From: Chamaea fasciata | Taxonomy: Eukaryota; Chordata; Aves; Passeriformes; Sylviidae | Assembly: GCA_029207755.1 (NCBI GenBank) | Contig: JARCOQ010000006.1 | Coordinates: forward strand, 26,804,522 to 26,868,521 | Direction of reading: 5' to 3' | Length of the DNA stretch: 64,000 nucleotides | In this document: positions 33,971 through 44,429 of the stretch, piece by piece | How the letters are laid out: every line of letters starts with the position of its first letter | How positions within the stretch are numbered: the first letter of the stretch is position 1 | The notes under the pieces: model-generated | Seen by the model: only the letters and a program-made list of their open reading frames with translations | Databases searched by the model: none | What the model was told of the DNA's origin: nothing | Made by a program: the position numbers and the translations under genes

Positions 33971-34639
33971 TGGGCGCACGCCTTGCATCATTCCGCCTGG
34001 TTTGGGATGTCTTTGCTTTCAAATGACTTCTTTTCTTGCTCTGGCTCTCAGGGGTGGGTTTTTCTTAGTGATTTCCCTCTCACTCTCTCTCCTTCTCTTT
34101 TATCACTGCATTTGGTTTATTATAACGATTACAAATTGTAATTTTGATCCGACTCTTGCTCTGTCTGCGTTTCCTTACGACAGCCCCCTCCCCAGATCCA
34201 CTCTATCACTGCAGGCAGCTTTTTCCACTGAGGTTTGGGGTTATTATTACATTTTCATTTCCAGAATAGCCTCTCCTAAATGAAAGAAAAAAAAAATGAG
34301 TGATTATTTTAAAAAATTAAAATAAAATGCAGATATTAGTTTAAATCTTCTCCAGATGTTCTTTGCTTTAAACTGGAAGAGCTGAACCAAAAAATGCCAT
34401 GCTTGTGTACGGTGGTTGTGACTAGAATCTCACAGGCCCCAGCACAGCCCAGGAGGTAGAGCCCCCGGCTATCCCCGGGGCCTCGGCAGTTGTCGCTGCA
34501 GGTCCAGGGCCTGGCGGCTGCGGGGCCTCGGCTGAGCCCTGGGCAGCAGTTTGGGGAAAAGTAGGTGAGGTTGGAGCCGACCCGCCTAAACCCCGCGAGC
34601 CCCTAATTGTTGTCACAAGACGCGGGATTAGCGCATTGC

Positions 34640-34780
34640 TGGAATAGCTGTCTGTTTACACTCAGGAGCCCCCGCCGGCCGGTAAACACTTTCTAATTGA
34701 ATTCTAATCACATTCAAATAGCCACATAACAGGCCTCAGCTGCAATTCATAAAACTTTAATTGCTATCCATAAATCCTCA
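34640..34780. promoter_or_regulatory. Candidate conserved noncoding block C with paired FOX and homeodomain sites
   Basis: TGTTTAC (34653-34659) and its inverse GTAAACA (34682-34688) flank a GC-rich spacer. They are followed at once by TAATTG (34694-34699), another TAAT (34705-34708) and TTAATTGC (34757-34764). Opposed forkhead sites plus clustered homeodomain sites about 1.8 kb upstream of GSX2 suggest an enhancer. This is an inference from motifs. Confidence 0.35.
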
Positions 34781-36337
34781 GATCACCGAGTGCGGAGTGT
34801 CCCTAAAAACACTGTTGCATCGTGCCTGCCCGGGGAGGTGCGAGGGGGAAAAGGGGAACAGGGCTAGGGGACAGCCGGTTCCTGCACAGTGGCACTGCCC
34901 GCAGCAGGTTGGGGACGGGGACAGGGACGAGGATGGGGCAGCACAGCCGGTCGAGACCTGGTCACTCTCTTAGCAAGGCTCGAGTTACACCGCTGAGCCT
35001 TGCTGGTCGCAGGGGCGAGGAAATGCCGGCTCCATCAGAAGGTGGATTTATTTTGCTGGGTTTAACAGCGGGAGACTGGGTGTGCGGCAGGGATGGTAGG
35101 ATGTCGGCGGCCCGGCCCTTGCGCATGATAACCGCTTCTGACCACGTTTCGGCTATTGCTGCACTCCCGAGTTTCTGTTCAGCCTCTGGTAATCAGGCGT
35201 AGTCTGTGTTTTCTGCTTTAGAGCACAATTATCACTTCCCTTTCCCGTGTCAAGTGGGATGGGAACCGCAGTCTGTTTTAAACGCCGCTTCACATCTGCT
35301 AAACAAGAACGCAATAGTCCTTCTATTAACGATAAGTCTCTTCTTAAATTCCCATGAAACAGGTCATTGGAAAATCGCGTAATATGCTGCGAATACCTTG
35401 GCTTTGTAATGCGCTCTGAAATGCTTCGGAGCCACCGACCGTATTTAGCTGTTTATCCAATTTTACTTTGAATGATTGCTTCAGCAAACTTGGTGGAGAT
35501 CAAAGAATCCCTCCCTGACATGTTCGCTTTTCATTAGCTCTGCGCGCTGCGGTCCTGGAGCGGCCGGGGAAGTTCGCTTGGAAGTTTTCCGTTTTGATAC
35601 CGTTTGGCTGAGAAGTGTCCAGATATTTGAAGGCTTTGTCCGTTGCAGTAATTACCAATTTGGCAAGATTCACTTGAGGTGAAAAGGGCGAGGAGAAAAA
35701 AAAAAAAGCCACCCAACCCACCCTACGTGCATATGTATGCGCAGACACACAAATGCCCTCCATCCCTAACTTTATATCCATGGCTGCATCTGTGTACCTG
35801 GCTCCTCTGATGCAGAAAGGGCCTCCCGAAAGAGTTCTGAAGGAGTACAGGGAGGGGGTCGGAGGGGAAAGGTGTTGGCCCCAGGACTCCGCGGGATCCA
35901 CGGCCCTTTGGATGTTCTTTTACTGGGGGTGAGAGGAGCGGAGCTGAACCGCTTGTTTCAGAGCATTACCTGCTCTCACCTCTCTCCCTCTCGGCGAGGG
36001 AAAGTAGCGTTCTCCTCGGGGAAGACCCCTGAGCAGAAACTCCTTCCGATTAATTTTATCCCCAGCATCCCGGGCGTGTTGACAGAGGGACATGCCTGCG
36101 AGCGCGACGTGTGACGGGGCCGCGGAGCAGCCGCCCCCTCCCCGCTTTCTCTGCTCCTATAATTTATTTGAGGCGGAGGCAAAGGAGTGAAGTCATCGGG
36201 CAACGAGCAAGCACGCACACTTTGCCCCCCTCCCCTACCCCGCTTTGGTCCCCCCCGGCAGCCTCTCCTGCCGGCCTGGGAAGCCGGGGAGATTTAGATC
36301 TGCGAGGCTTTCAGCCATCACGTGTTTAAATACTTGA

Positions 36338-36344
36338 TATAAAA
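36338..36344 (+). promoter_or_regulatory. GSX2: GSX2 TATA box
   Basis: TATAAAA lies 177-183 bp upstream of the GSX2 start codon in otherwise GC-rich sequence. A start site about 25-30 bp downstream (near 36365-36375) would give a 5' untranslated region of about 150 bp. A conserved-looking AT-rich block (CTATAATTTATTTGAGG) sits further up at about 36156-36172. Confidence 0.65.
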
Positions 36345-36520
36345 CCCCGGCGCAGGGGATCCAGGCGGGGGGACTTTAAGACCAGCCCTCTCCAGGGACC
36401 CTTTTGTTCAGCTCTCAAACATAAGCACCTTCTCGACTCGCCAGGACTTCAGTGGCAACTTGGCCAAGCAGGGAAAACCCGACTTTGGGAGAGCCGCCCC
36501 CGGCCTCGCAGCCCTCCGCA

Positions 36521-36974
36521 ATGTCACGCTCCTTCTACGTCGACTCCTTAATCATCAAAGACTCCTCGAGGCCGGCTCCGTCCCTTCCTGAGCATCATCA
36601 CGGCCAGGACTTCTTCATCCCTCTCAGCATGCCTTCTCCCCTCGTCATGTCGGTGTCCGGTCCGGGCTGCCCGTCACGAAAGAGCGGCGCCTTCTGCGTC
36701 TGCCCGCTCTGTGTCACCTCGCACCTGCACTCCTCCCGGGGCGGCGGCGCCGGCGGGGCCATCCCTCTGCTCAAGAGCCAGTTCCCCGCCGCCGCAGGCG
36801 AGGCCCAGTGCTGCCCGCGGACCGGCCACGCTCACCACCCGCCGCAGCACCCGCCTCCCGCAGCCGCGGTGCCCGCCGCCGCCGCCCTGGGACACCCTGC
36901 GCATCACCCACCTGCCTGCGCCGCCACCACCTACAGCGTCAGCGACCCCCGGAGGTTCCACTGCCTCGGCATGG
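36521..36974 (+). CDS. GSX2: GSX2 coding exon 1
   Basis: Encodes residues 1-151 plus the first base of Gly152. The donor is G/GTAGGA at 36975. It carries the SNAG-like N-terminus, the cysteine motif, a Gly/Ala-rich segment and a short His/Pro/Ala region before the DPRRFHC motif. Long open frames in other phases and on the other strand are shadows of the GC-rich exon. Confidence 0.95.
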
Positions 36975-37503
36975 GTAGGAGCCCTGCGGCCGCCGGGGAA
37001 AAGGGGCAGCGGGAGAAGGGGTGGCCCAAGGGAGAGCGGCTGCCACGGTTCGGAAAGCTGCTGGGGAGTGTCTTGTCGTTCTGTCTGCCTGTCTGTCTCT
37101 CTCTAGTCCCCCTCTCCCCCTTTTCCCTGTCCCGCTGAATTTCGCATTTCTCTCCCGTCCAGGAGGGTCTGAATCCAGCCAAATTCAAAATGGGAAACGG
37201 ATGAGGACTGCTTTTACCAGCACTCAGCTCTTGGAGCTGGAGAGGGAATTCTCCTCCAACATGTACCTGTCCCGGCTGCGGAGGATCGAGATAGCCACGT
37301 ATCTGAACCTGTCCGAGAAGCAAGTGAAAATCTGGTTCCAAAACAGGAGGGTGAAGCACAAGAAAGAAGGCAAAGGCACCCAGCGAAACTCGCACGGGGG
37401 CTGCAAGTGCAGCACCAGCCAGGGGCATTACCCCCGGTCGGAGGATGAAGAGTCTCTATCCCCCTCATCGGCTACCGAGGATAAAGAGATCTCCCCGTTA
37501 TGA
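36521..37503 (+). CDS. GSX2: GSX2 (GS homeobox 2), two exons
   Basis: Exon 1 coding is 36521-36974 and exon 2 is 37163-37503, joined through a split glycine codon to give 264 residues. GSX2 (GSH2) is a nuclear homeodomain transcription factor that patterns ventral forebrain (lateral ganglionic eminence) progenitors. The N-terminus [14 protein letters not shown] is the SNAG-like GSX start, followed by the conserved [12 protein letters not shown] motif near residues 66-77. The homeodomain is residues 162-221, with Trp209, Phe210, Gln211, Asn212 and Arg214 in the recognition helix ([13 protein letters not shown]). The protein ends in KEISPL like mammalian GSX2. The ATG was chosen over upstream in-frame codons because it starts the conserved motif and has a purine at -3. 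Human GSX2, from memory about 304 residues, has longer His and Ala tracts between the N-terminal motifs and the homeodomain; here they are short. Confidence 0.97.
36975..37162 (+). other. GSX2: GSX2 intron (188 bp)
   Basis: Short GT-AG intron (GTAGGA to CCAG) with a long C/T-rich stretch (TCTGTCTGCCTGTCTGTCTC around 37080-37100) leading into the acceptor. It has no stop codon in at least one frame, so reading frames run through it. Confidence 0.9.
37163..37503 (+). CDS. GSX2: GSX2 coding exon 2 (homeodomain)
   Basis: Starts after a polypyrimidine tract and CAG acceptor (37160-37162); using this AG restores the conserved Gly-Gly-Ser junction. It encodes the whole homeodomain and the acidic, serine-rich C-terminus, with stop TGA at 37501-37503. 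Confidence 0.95.
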
Positions 37504-38071
37504 ACCCGGCTCAGAGCTCCGCTTCTGCCGCCGGGTCTCAGCCCGGAGCGAGGCGGCGGCACGGCGGCTTACCTGGCACCGCTGTGCACGGACGGCAGCC
37601 CGCTAACCTGCAGCGGGCTGGCCCTGCCGCCGCAGAGGTTTAATTGTCATCCGTTCGCAGTAATAGAAAGATATATATAAATATATACCTATAAATATAT
37701 TTTCGGAATGTAAATGTTTTAGTCGTGGGAGTTCAACCAAAACGTTATTTATGTAATCTCAGGAGAGAGCACCTGCTCTTTCTAAAATGTAACATGGGAC
37801 AAGGCTCGCATGGCCCAGGGTGCCTTCCTCTGTATCCCCACAGGAAATTTAAAGGAAAAAAAGAAACTCATTTGAAACCGAAAGGCGAGACAGTAAAAAG
37901 CAAACCAAAAACAAACAAACAAACCTGAAAAGCAATTTAAAACCTGTAGAGAACTTTCTGGACGGACTTCTTAACAAAAATAAGAAAAGACATAAAGATC
38001 GCCCTTTTGGGTTTGGGACGGCTGTTTGTCTGTGAATAGTTTTATATAAAAATTATATTTATATTTATTTA

Positions 38072-38077
38072 AATAAA
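38072..38077 (+). terminator. GSX2: GSX2 candidate poly(A) signal, proximal
   Basis: AATAAA about 570 bp after the stop codon, in an AT-rich context. T/G-rich sequence follows from about 38090. Confidence 0.45.
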
Positions 38078-38263
38078 TGAGATCAGACGAGAATTTAATT
38101 TTTTTCTTCTTACCCCCCCGACTCTCCCTTCCTCCCGACAAGTGCCAGCCCGGTCGCAGCAGCGAAGGTGGACCGGCTGGGCAAGGTGCTTTTCTTTGCA
38201 GTCCTTGTCTTTGGTACGGTGAAGGCATCGCTGTATATGTGTCAGATCTGCGTAAAGAGTGAA

Positions 38264-38269
38264 AATAAA
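38264..38269 (+). terminator. GSX2: GSX2 candidate poly(A) signal, distal
   Basis: AATAAA about 760 bp after the stop codon, followed after some 30 bp by the T/G-rich run TGTTTTCTGTTTCCCTGTG, which fits a downstream element. I slightly favour this one over the proximal signal. Confidence 0.5.
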
Positions 38270-38290
38270 AGCCATCGGCTACTAACAAGA

Positions 38291-40216
38291 ACATGTTTTC
38301 TGTTTCCCTGTGACTCGGGACGGCTGGGGGGCGGAGAAAGGGGGGGACTCCGCTCCTGCCGGAATGCAAATACAGCCGGTCCTCTGAGTCCAGCAGCCTT
38401 GTGTTCCTTCCCAGCCGGAGCCAGCGCACGCCCTCCCGGCCACTGACAGCTTTCTCCCGTCCACTGCTCCGGCGGCACCGCGTTGCGGACACGCGGCTGC
38501 CGCTGGTCCAGGGGCGCCAGGATCCCGCCCACAGCCCCCTGCCCTGCCAGCCTGGTAGCCTTGGCTCTTCCCTTACCCAGGGGACTGGCTGCACATTTCC
38601 ACCCTCCACCGGGCTGAAACTCCCTTAAGTTATTATACGGGTTGATGTCAACCAGAGATCAGGGATTTTTTTTTCTTTTTGTTTTCTTTCTGAGTCGCTG
38701 GAACAGAATTAGCACTTTTCGGTGTTGATTTCATTAGGTGCCTTGACCAGGCTTAGGAAGAATATCTGGGTGCAAACCCGTTAGACTGAGACATGGTTGA
38801 AGTTCTCTGCAATCTGCGTCAGGCAGCGCCCAGCCAGGGGTCCGATTCTGCCTCTGCCTTGGGCAGCCTATCCTCAGCTCCTTGCAGGAGACTTACAGGC
38901 GGCTTGTGAGAGTGGGATGGACCTAGAGCTAGTCAGTCCCAAATGAGCACCTTTTTTCCCAGTTTCTGCAGTATGGACTGACAGCAAGCCTATATGCAGC
39001 AAGCAATATAAGCAAATCAGAAGTGCCTTTTGCACATTATGTTATTTCTCTCATAATTTCCTTGGGTGGATTTTCCACTAATCCAATATACACTTTTGAC
39101 TTCAACCTCTGAAACTGTAACAAAACATTTTTTGTAAACAATTCCCTCAACAATCCCTATATTTATCGTGTTAGATCCCTAACTTTGGAGCTTCAGTTCA
39201 GAAGTACACCTCCAATTTGACTTGCCTGCAAGCACCCTGGATGCTGGAGAGGCAGCTCCAGCCCAGTGACACTTGTACTGCTTGCCTGTCTTGGAGAAGA
39301 GGCCTGGTGCATGGGCAGGGCTGGGGTAGGATGGAGAGACCCTGGTATGGGCACTGCCCCACAGCCTGGACCAGCTTCAGGGCCTAGGGCAGAGGCAGAG
39401 CCAGTGCACTGGCGTCTAACAGGAAGAGAAAGGAAAGGCAGGACTGAAGTTTCTAGCCTGGACTTGGAAAACAAATACAAAATCTCACTGATCTATACCA
39501 CTACCCTTTCACTGCCTGAGCTGACTACAGAGGCCAGCAGCCCACATGCCAGCTTGGTGGCTGGGGATGTTGGTTACCCCAGTGGCAGTCCTCTCACTTG
39601 CCAGGCTGGGGAGACCAAAAAGCCAAAGGCCTGAGGTCCTTGTGACTCCTTCCCAGGGGGACTTCATGGAGGGTGTGGCTGAGGGGGTTGTCCCCTCTTC
39701 CCCTAAAATCTGCTGAGGTGGAATCTGGAAACTGTTGATTCTCTGCTTCTGTTCACCTGTGTCTAACTTGCTTCTATAATCATGGTAGGTCTTTTCCAAC
39801 CTTGAATCTCTGGGAGGAGGCATAAGTTCCACAAAAAGTACTGCCCACCATCTCAGTAATGTCATCCCATACTGTAACAGGAGGGAGCCAACAGGCCTGC
39901 AGCAGCCTGGGAAAACAAAACTTTGCTGGGTGAGAAAAAGCATCACAGTCTCTGAAATCTAAGACTGCAAAACTCAAAGATATTTTAAACTGCAAAGATA
40001 CATTTAAGTGTATATGTTCTCAGTGTAACTCTGTGGAAATATGCACCTTCAGTGAATAAATGTCCCTCTGTTTCTAGAAGATAAACAGTGAGATTTCTCT
40101 TTATTGCAGTATTTAGCTATTTCTTAAAAATAATAGGAAGATGAAGTTAGTTGATCTTTCTTGTAGGAATCAATGCTTGGATGTGTCTTTCAAGGATTGG
40201 GAGGTAACTGAGGCAT

Positions 40217-40286
<70 letters not shown>

Positions 40287-41690
40287 CCATCACATACAAA
40301 CTGTCATTGGGACACTTGAGATGATATTTCATTTTATTTCAAAGTAAATGTTTCATGTAAAAAACTTCGGAAAAGAGGGATGATGCAATGGTTTGCCCCA
40401 ACACATCTCAGAAGGCTGATGCAACCAGCTTGACCTGAACCTGGCAGTCCAAGTTGATGTGACAAAAGCACCACTGGAAGTTGAATGTGATGTAAATTGC
40501 AGGAAATGTTTTGTAGGGTTTCCATATCCAGCATTCAACATTTTGAAATTTAGGCAAATTTACATCAAAATGTGTTGGGTTTTTCCTTCTGCACACCCCC
40601 TCACCCTCCTTCTTTCTATCTTTTTTTTTTTTTCCTCCCACAAAGTGTGAAGTGCAATTTTCCCCCCTCACTCATCCAGTGCCTAAGACAGGCAGGGTTC
40701 AGATCCTGATGGAGTCACTCCTGGCATAACTTGGTGACAGAGGAGTTTCCTGTGTCCTGGGTGGATTTCAGGTATGGAACAGTCCCTAATGACCCTCTGG
40801 GTCACTTAGCCCCCCTCAGCAGCTGCTGCACTGGACACCCCACAAGCGAAGATCCACAAGGGGAAGGTCACACAATTAAAGCCTGAGCATTTGCACAGGA
40901 GATGCAAGTCATGTTTGTGTGAGTGACCCTGCTACTGGCCTTCTGTAACCTGGTATGTTAGCATCCCTCCAGAAAAGCTTTCCCCTTGAGATGTTTATTT
41001 ACTAACTGTAATTCTACTTAACTCTTTTCAATTTAAAAAAAATCAGAAGAAGAAAACAGAAGAAGAAAAAAATCAGAAGAAAAATTCATCTTGAGGAGAT
41101 TCTTGGACCTTGGTCTGCATGGCTGAGTTCAGACTCATGGCACTGACTTCCCTGGTTGTGGATCCCCTGTCTGAACCTGCTCCCATGGCCTGATCAGATG
41201 TGTTAGCCGCAGGCAGCATTGGCCATGGCCTGCTGGAACTTTGCAGTACTGAGGACACCATGCTCCCTTGGCTGCTCTTTCGAGCCCTGCCCAGAAGTCC
41301 CCATAGGCGCCATTGAAACTTTTCCCCACTGTCTGAGCTTTTGCTACAATGTCCATTGCCGGCACTTCTCACCTCTACCCCAGACACTGGGCAAGTGGAG
41401 GCCCTTGGGTCAGCTCCTTGCTTCCACCCATGGTGTAACTGGGACATAGTGGCAGGTATGCTCCAGAGATTCCCAGACCAAAGAGCTCAGTGCTCTGGCC
41501 AGCTCCACATCCTCCCTGGGGGTATGGGGCAGGCTAGACCTCATCTGTCAACCCCAAACATTCACGGGGAGGATGTCTCTCAGTGCAGGGATCCATGCCA
41601 GGGGACTACGGGAACTCTCCTTCCTCAGTACCTCCGGTGGGAGCTGGGGCAGAGAGGGGACAGTCTGTCTAATCCCGCTGCATTCACCTC
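38291..41690. other. Intergenic, GSX2 downstream side
   Basis: CpG-rich sequence to about 38620, then ordinary intergenic DNA with no recognised exon. It contains the ATC trinucleotide repeat at 40217-40285. Open frames near 41073-41697 on both strands have no recognisable domains. Confidence 0.55.
40217..40285. repeat. (ATC)23 microsatellite
   Basis: Twenty-three perfect ATC units, ending in ATCACCATCAC. One frame reads as poly-His and the opposite strand as poly-Met, which creates artificial open frames. There is no other coding evidence. Confidence 0.95.
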
Positions 41691-42680
41691 TAGTTAGTCC
41701 TCATTTCCTGCTGCCGCCGCTCCCGCTGACCTGACCCCCGTGGGACACGGCCTCGGGTGTGGCTCCCCAGTGCCCCGTGCAGCCCTTGGGGGCAGGGGCA
41801 GCCGAATCGGTGGCAGCGCTGCTCGGCGGCCCAGCTGCTGCCCGCGGCTCTCCCAACCTCTTCCACGGTTCAGTCGACGGCACAGCCGAAGGACGAGGCC
41901 ACGGCCAGAAAGGATCACTCCGGAGTTTCTGTGGTGCCCGCGGGGATAAGATGGCCAGGAAGGGGCGAGTCCTACTACCACCGCTCAGGGACCCCGGCGA
42001 GCGTCCTGACACCAGCTGGGAGGACGCGGGCAGGGCTGGGAGCACTCCCATTCTGGATCTGGAGACTAAAGATGACCGCATGCAGTCCTTCGGGAAAGAA
42101 ACCCGGCCAAAAAAATTTTTTTTTCTATTTTTTTTTTTCTTTTTCCCCTCCCCACTGTTGCTGTTGCGTAAGTTTTCGCGACTGCTCGAAAAGTATGTTA
42201 AGTACGAGAGCGGGAAGAGCACCTCCTCACCCCGCAGCCTCCACACACCTCCGTCGGCTGAACCGGGTCTCCGTTTGAGCGAGAAACCCTGAGCAGGGTT
42301 GGCAGCCCGGGCCCTGAGGTCCTGGGTGGGACCTCGGCCCTGGGAAGGCGCCCGCGCTCCGCCGGGCCCCCGCCGGTGACGGAAAGCCGTGCGCCGGGCA
42401 GCTGCCGGGGAGTCCCGCATGATAGCGGAATAACAAACAGCCCGAACCCACTGTGCCACTCGGAAAACCTCGGGGCGTGTGTCCGCGCTGCGGCGCGCTC
42501 AGCCTCGCCGTGAAAGGGCCGATTTCACGCAGGATCTGCTCCGCGCCCCTCTCCGCCCCCCTACGCGCTTCCCAGCCGGCCCCGCTCAGGGCGATGAGCC
42601 GGCCTCGGCCCCTCCACACCTCCCCCCTGCCCCGACCCCAGCCGGCGTGTCCGGGGGGATTTAAGCTGTTGGAAGCGAAC
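41690..42680. promoter_or_regulatory. Orphan CpG island downstream of GSX2
   Basis: About 1 kb of CpG-dense sequence beginning abruptly after AT-richer DNA, interrupted by a T-rich/pyrimidine stretch at about 42107-42160. No known exon was recognised. Open frames up to about 250 codons occur on the minus strand and about 175 on the plus strand, but they overlap each other in several phases, have low-complexity composition and look like chance frames in GC-rich DNA. It may be the promoter of an unannotated noncoding RNA or a Polycomb-bound island of the GSX2 domain. Confidence 0.45.
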
Positions 42681-42879
42681 CCAAAGAGATCGGAAGCGTG
42701 TTCTGTGTGCTCTGGAAAAATAACTAGTTTCAGATTAATGAAGGAGTGACAATTTCAAGGCTAACGTTGGCACTGCCCAAGCCAGAGCGTGGGGAGCTCG
42801 CCAGGCTTTGCTTTATATTGTCTGCTTTTCTGAAGAGCAGACAAAGATGGATAGAGAGACATTGAAAAGCAGGAGGCGT

Positions 42880-43120
42880 ATTTCAAGCAGTTCAATAAAG
42901 AGGGTTGTCACTTAAAGACAAGAACCATAGTGCTTTGATGACTTTGTATTAGCCTTACCGTTTCAAATAAGTGACTCTACTCTCTTTGCGGAATTCACCG
43001 AGCTTTAGTAGATGACACTCCAGTGAAGCCGCTTTAGACAGAAATGAGAGCTCGTAACTGTGCGGCTAAGCGTCTCTTCGGGAGGGTTTTACATAGAAGA
43101 TTGCAGACCCGTCCTTAAAC
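42880..43120. promoter_or_regulatory. Candidate conserved noncoding block D (GSX2 downstream)
   Basis: Repeat-free, moderately AT-rich sequence between two CpG-rich segments, with words such as TCAATAAAG, CTTTGATGAC (TCF-like CTTTGAT) and TCAAATAAGTGACTC. It is flagged only on position and texture. Confidence 0.22.
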
Positions 43121-43689
43121 TAAGGAACCTCGGTAAATTTAGGTGGAAGCGCTGTATGAAATAGGGAAAAACGCTCCGCCTTCGTGTGAATGTAAAGAAA
43201 GCGAAAGGGAGACCTTGCCACGACGGCAAGAAAGGCTGCCTCCCGGCAGAGCCCAGCAATACAGGGGCGGTCTTTCCAAATCAGTTTCTGCACCCTCGGA
43301 GGAAGCACCGACACAGAGTGTTGGAAATCAAGTTGTATGGAATGCCCCGGGCAGCCCATGCGTGTTCCCACGCACGCCGGGACACGGTCCGCGTGTACGC
43401 GCGGTCTCTCCATGGCTGTGTCCCCTCAGGCCCTTCCAGCCGTGCTCTGGTGGGACAATACCTTCCCTCTGCCCGGGGGGCAGCCGGGGTGCCGCAACCC
43501 CGGGGTGTGCGCCGCGGGAAGGGAGAGACGTCGCAGTCCTGCCGGGGGAGATTTTGCTGCCAAACTCGATAATTTTTTTTAAAGATATATATATAGATGT
43601 AAAATCTTTTTTTAAGATGAGGACCCCCGACCGCTGCAGCCCCCCAGGCTTTGAAGGCACAGCGAAAGGGCTCCACTGTGGGTTTGAGA

Positions 43690-43875
43690 GAACCATTTAG
43701 TCACTGTTTCATTAGGCACTATTTGAACCTTGCAACATGTGGTAATTTCTGGGGCAAGCTGAAAAGGGGGGATTATGTAGGAGGGACACAAGGAAATTAG
43801 CTAACGGTTAATTTAACTCGTTTTCTGGTAGAATTTTCGATACATTCCTAATTGACTGAGGAGGCAGGTGAAGTC
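43690..43875. promoter_or_regulatory. Candidate conserved noncoding block E (GSX2 downstream)
   Basis: A dense cluster of homeodomain-like cores: AAATTAGC (about 43794), GTTAATTTAAC (about 43807-43817, palindromic) and TAATTGA (43849-43855), followed by the ZEB/E-box-like CAGGTG. No repeat or coding explanation was seen. Confidence 0.3.
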
Positions 43876-44059
43876 TTCAGTTCCAGGCAGACTCATTCAC
43901 GGTGAGAATAAATGGCTCTTTTTCAACTCTCACTGCTCACAATATATCATCAGGGAAAAGACATGCAATGAATATGTTGATTTAGGGTTTTTTATCATTA
44001 TTATTAATGGAATTACACCCTGCTACGCAGGTGTGAGGGTAAAACCTATACTGCGATGA

Positions 44060-44320
44060 AATCAGATTAACAATGAAATGAGAATTTTATTAGCTTTCTA
44101 AGTCATATAGACCTGGATTTAAACTGTCAAAACAAGAAAGGGGGGGGGGGGCCGAAAGATAAGTCTGAAGAAAATAATGCCAATCAATGGGAAGAAGTAG
44201 TAGCTTGGATTCCAAATGGTAATTGGCTGTAATTCACGGTGAATATTGACACTCCGTACTCTACAACATTTATATTTATATAAATAGAGAATATGTGATT
44301 AGCCCATAATGGCAAATGTC
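44060..44320. promoter_or_regulatory. Candidate conserved noncoding block F (GSX2 downstream)
   Basis: Contains AACAATGA (SOX-like, about 44071), a short G run near 44143-44151, CCAATCAATGG (44180-44190, PBX/CCAAT-like), TAATTGG (44220-44226), and an AT-rich palindromic TATATTTATATAAATA stretch near 44272-44287. Enhancer character is inferred from motif density alone. Confidence 0.3.
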
Positions 44321-44429
44321 TTTTGGGTCCGGGGTCGGACAATTAATCCTCACCACACAAATTTATTATGAAACCAGAACACTTGGTCGTAGGGTCCGAG
44401 TTTTAATAAAAGGTCGTGTCGGAAATAAA

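Larger units (their letters stand above)
35870..37660. promoter_or_regulatory. GSX2: GSX2 CpG island
   Basis: A CpG-dense region spanning the GSX2 promoter, both coding exons and the short intron, as is usual for Polycomb-regulated homeobox genes. CpG-rich sequence continues patchily to about 38600. The edges are visual estimates. Confidence 0.7.
37504..38290 (+). other. GSX2: GSX2 3' untranslated region (probable extent)
   Basis: After the stop codon a CpG-rich segment gives way to AT-rich sequence with ATATATAAATATATA-like words (about 37671-37700), then to candidate poly(A) signals. The exact end is unknown. Confidence 0.55.

Noticed and set aside
36452..36520. Upstream in-frame extension of GSX2
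   Set aside because: It has no ATG, and the conserved GSX N-terminus [11 protein letters not shown] begins at 36521.
40141..40347. Poly-His protein on the plus strand and poly-Met protein on the minus strand
   Set aside because: Both are translations of the (ATC)23 microsatellite with short unrelated flanks.
41701..42459. 252-codon open frame on the minus strand inside the CpG island
   Set aside because: It overlaps comparable frames on the plus strand, has low-complexity Arg/Pro/Ser/Gly composition, includes a Lys run from a T-rich tract, and shows no known domain or splice context.
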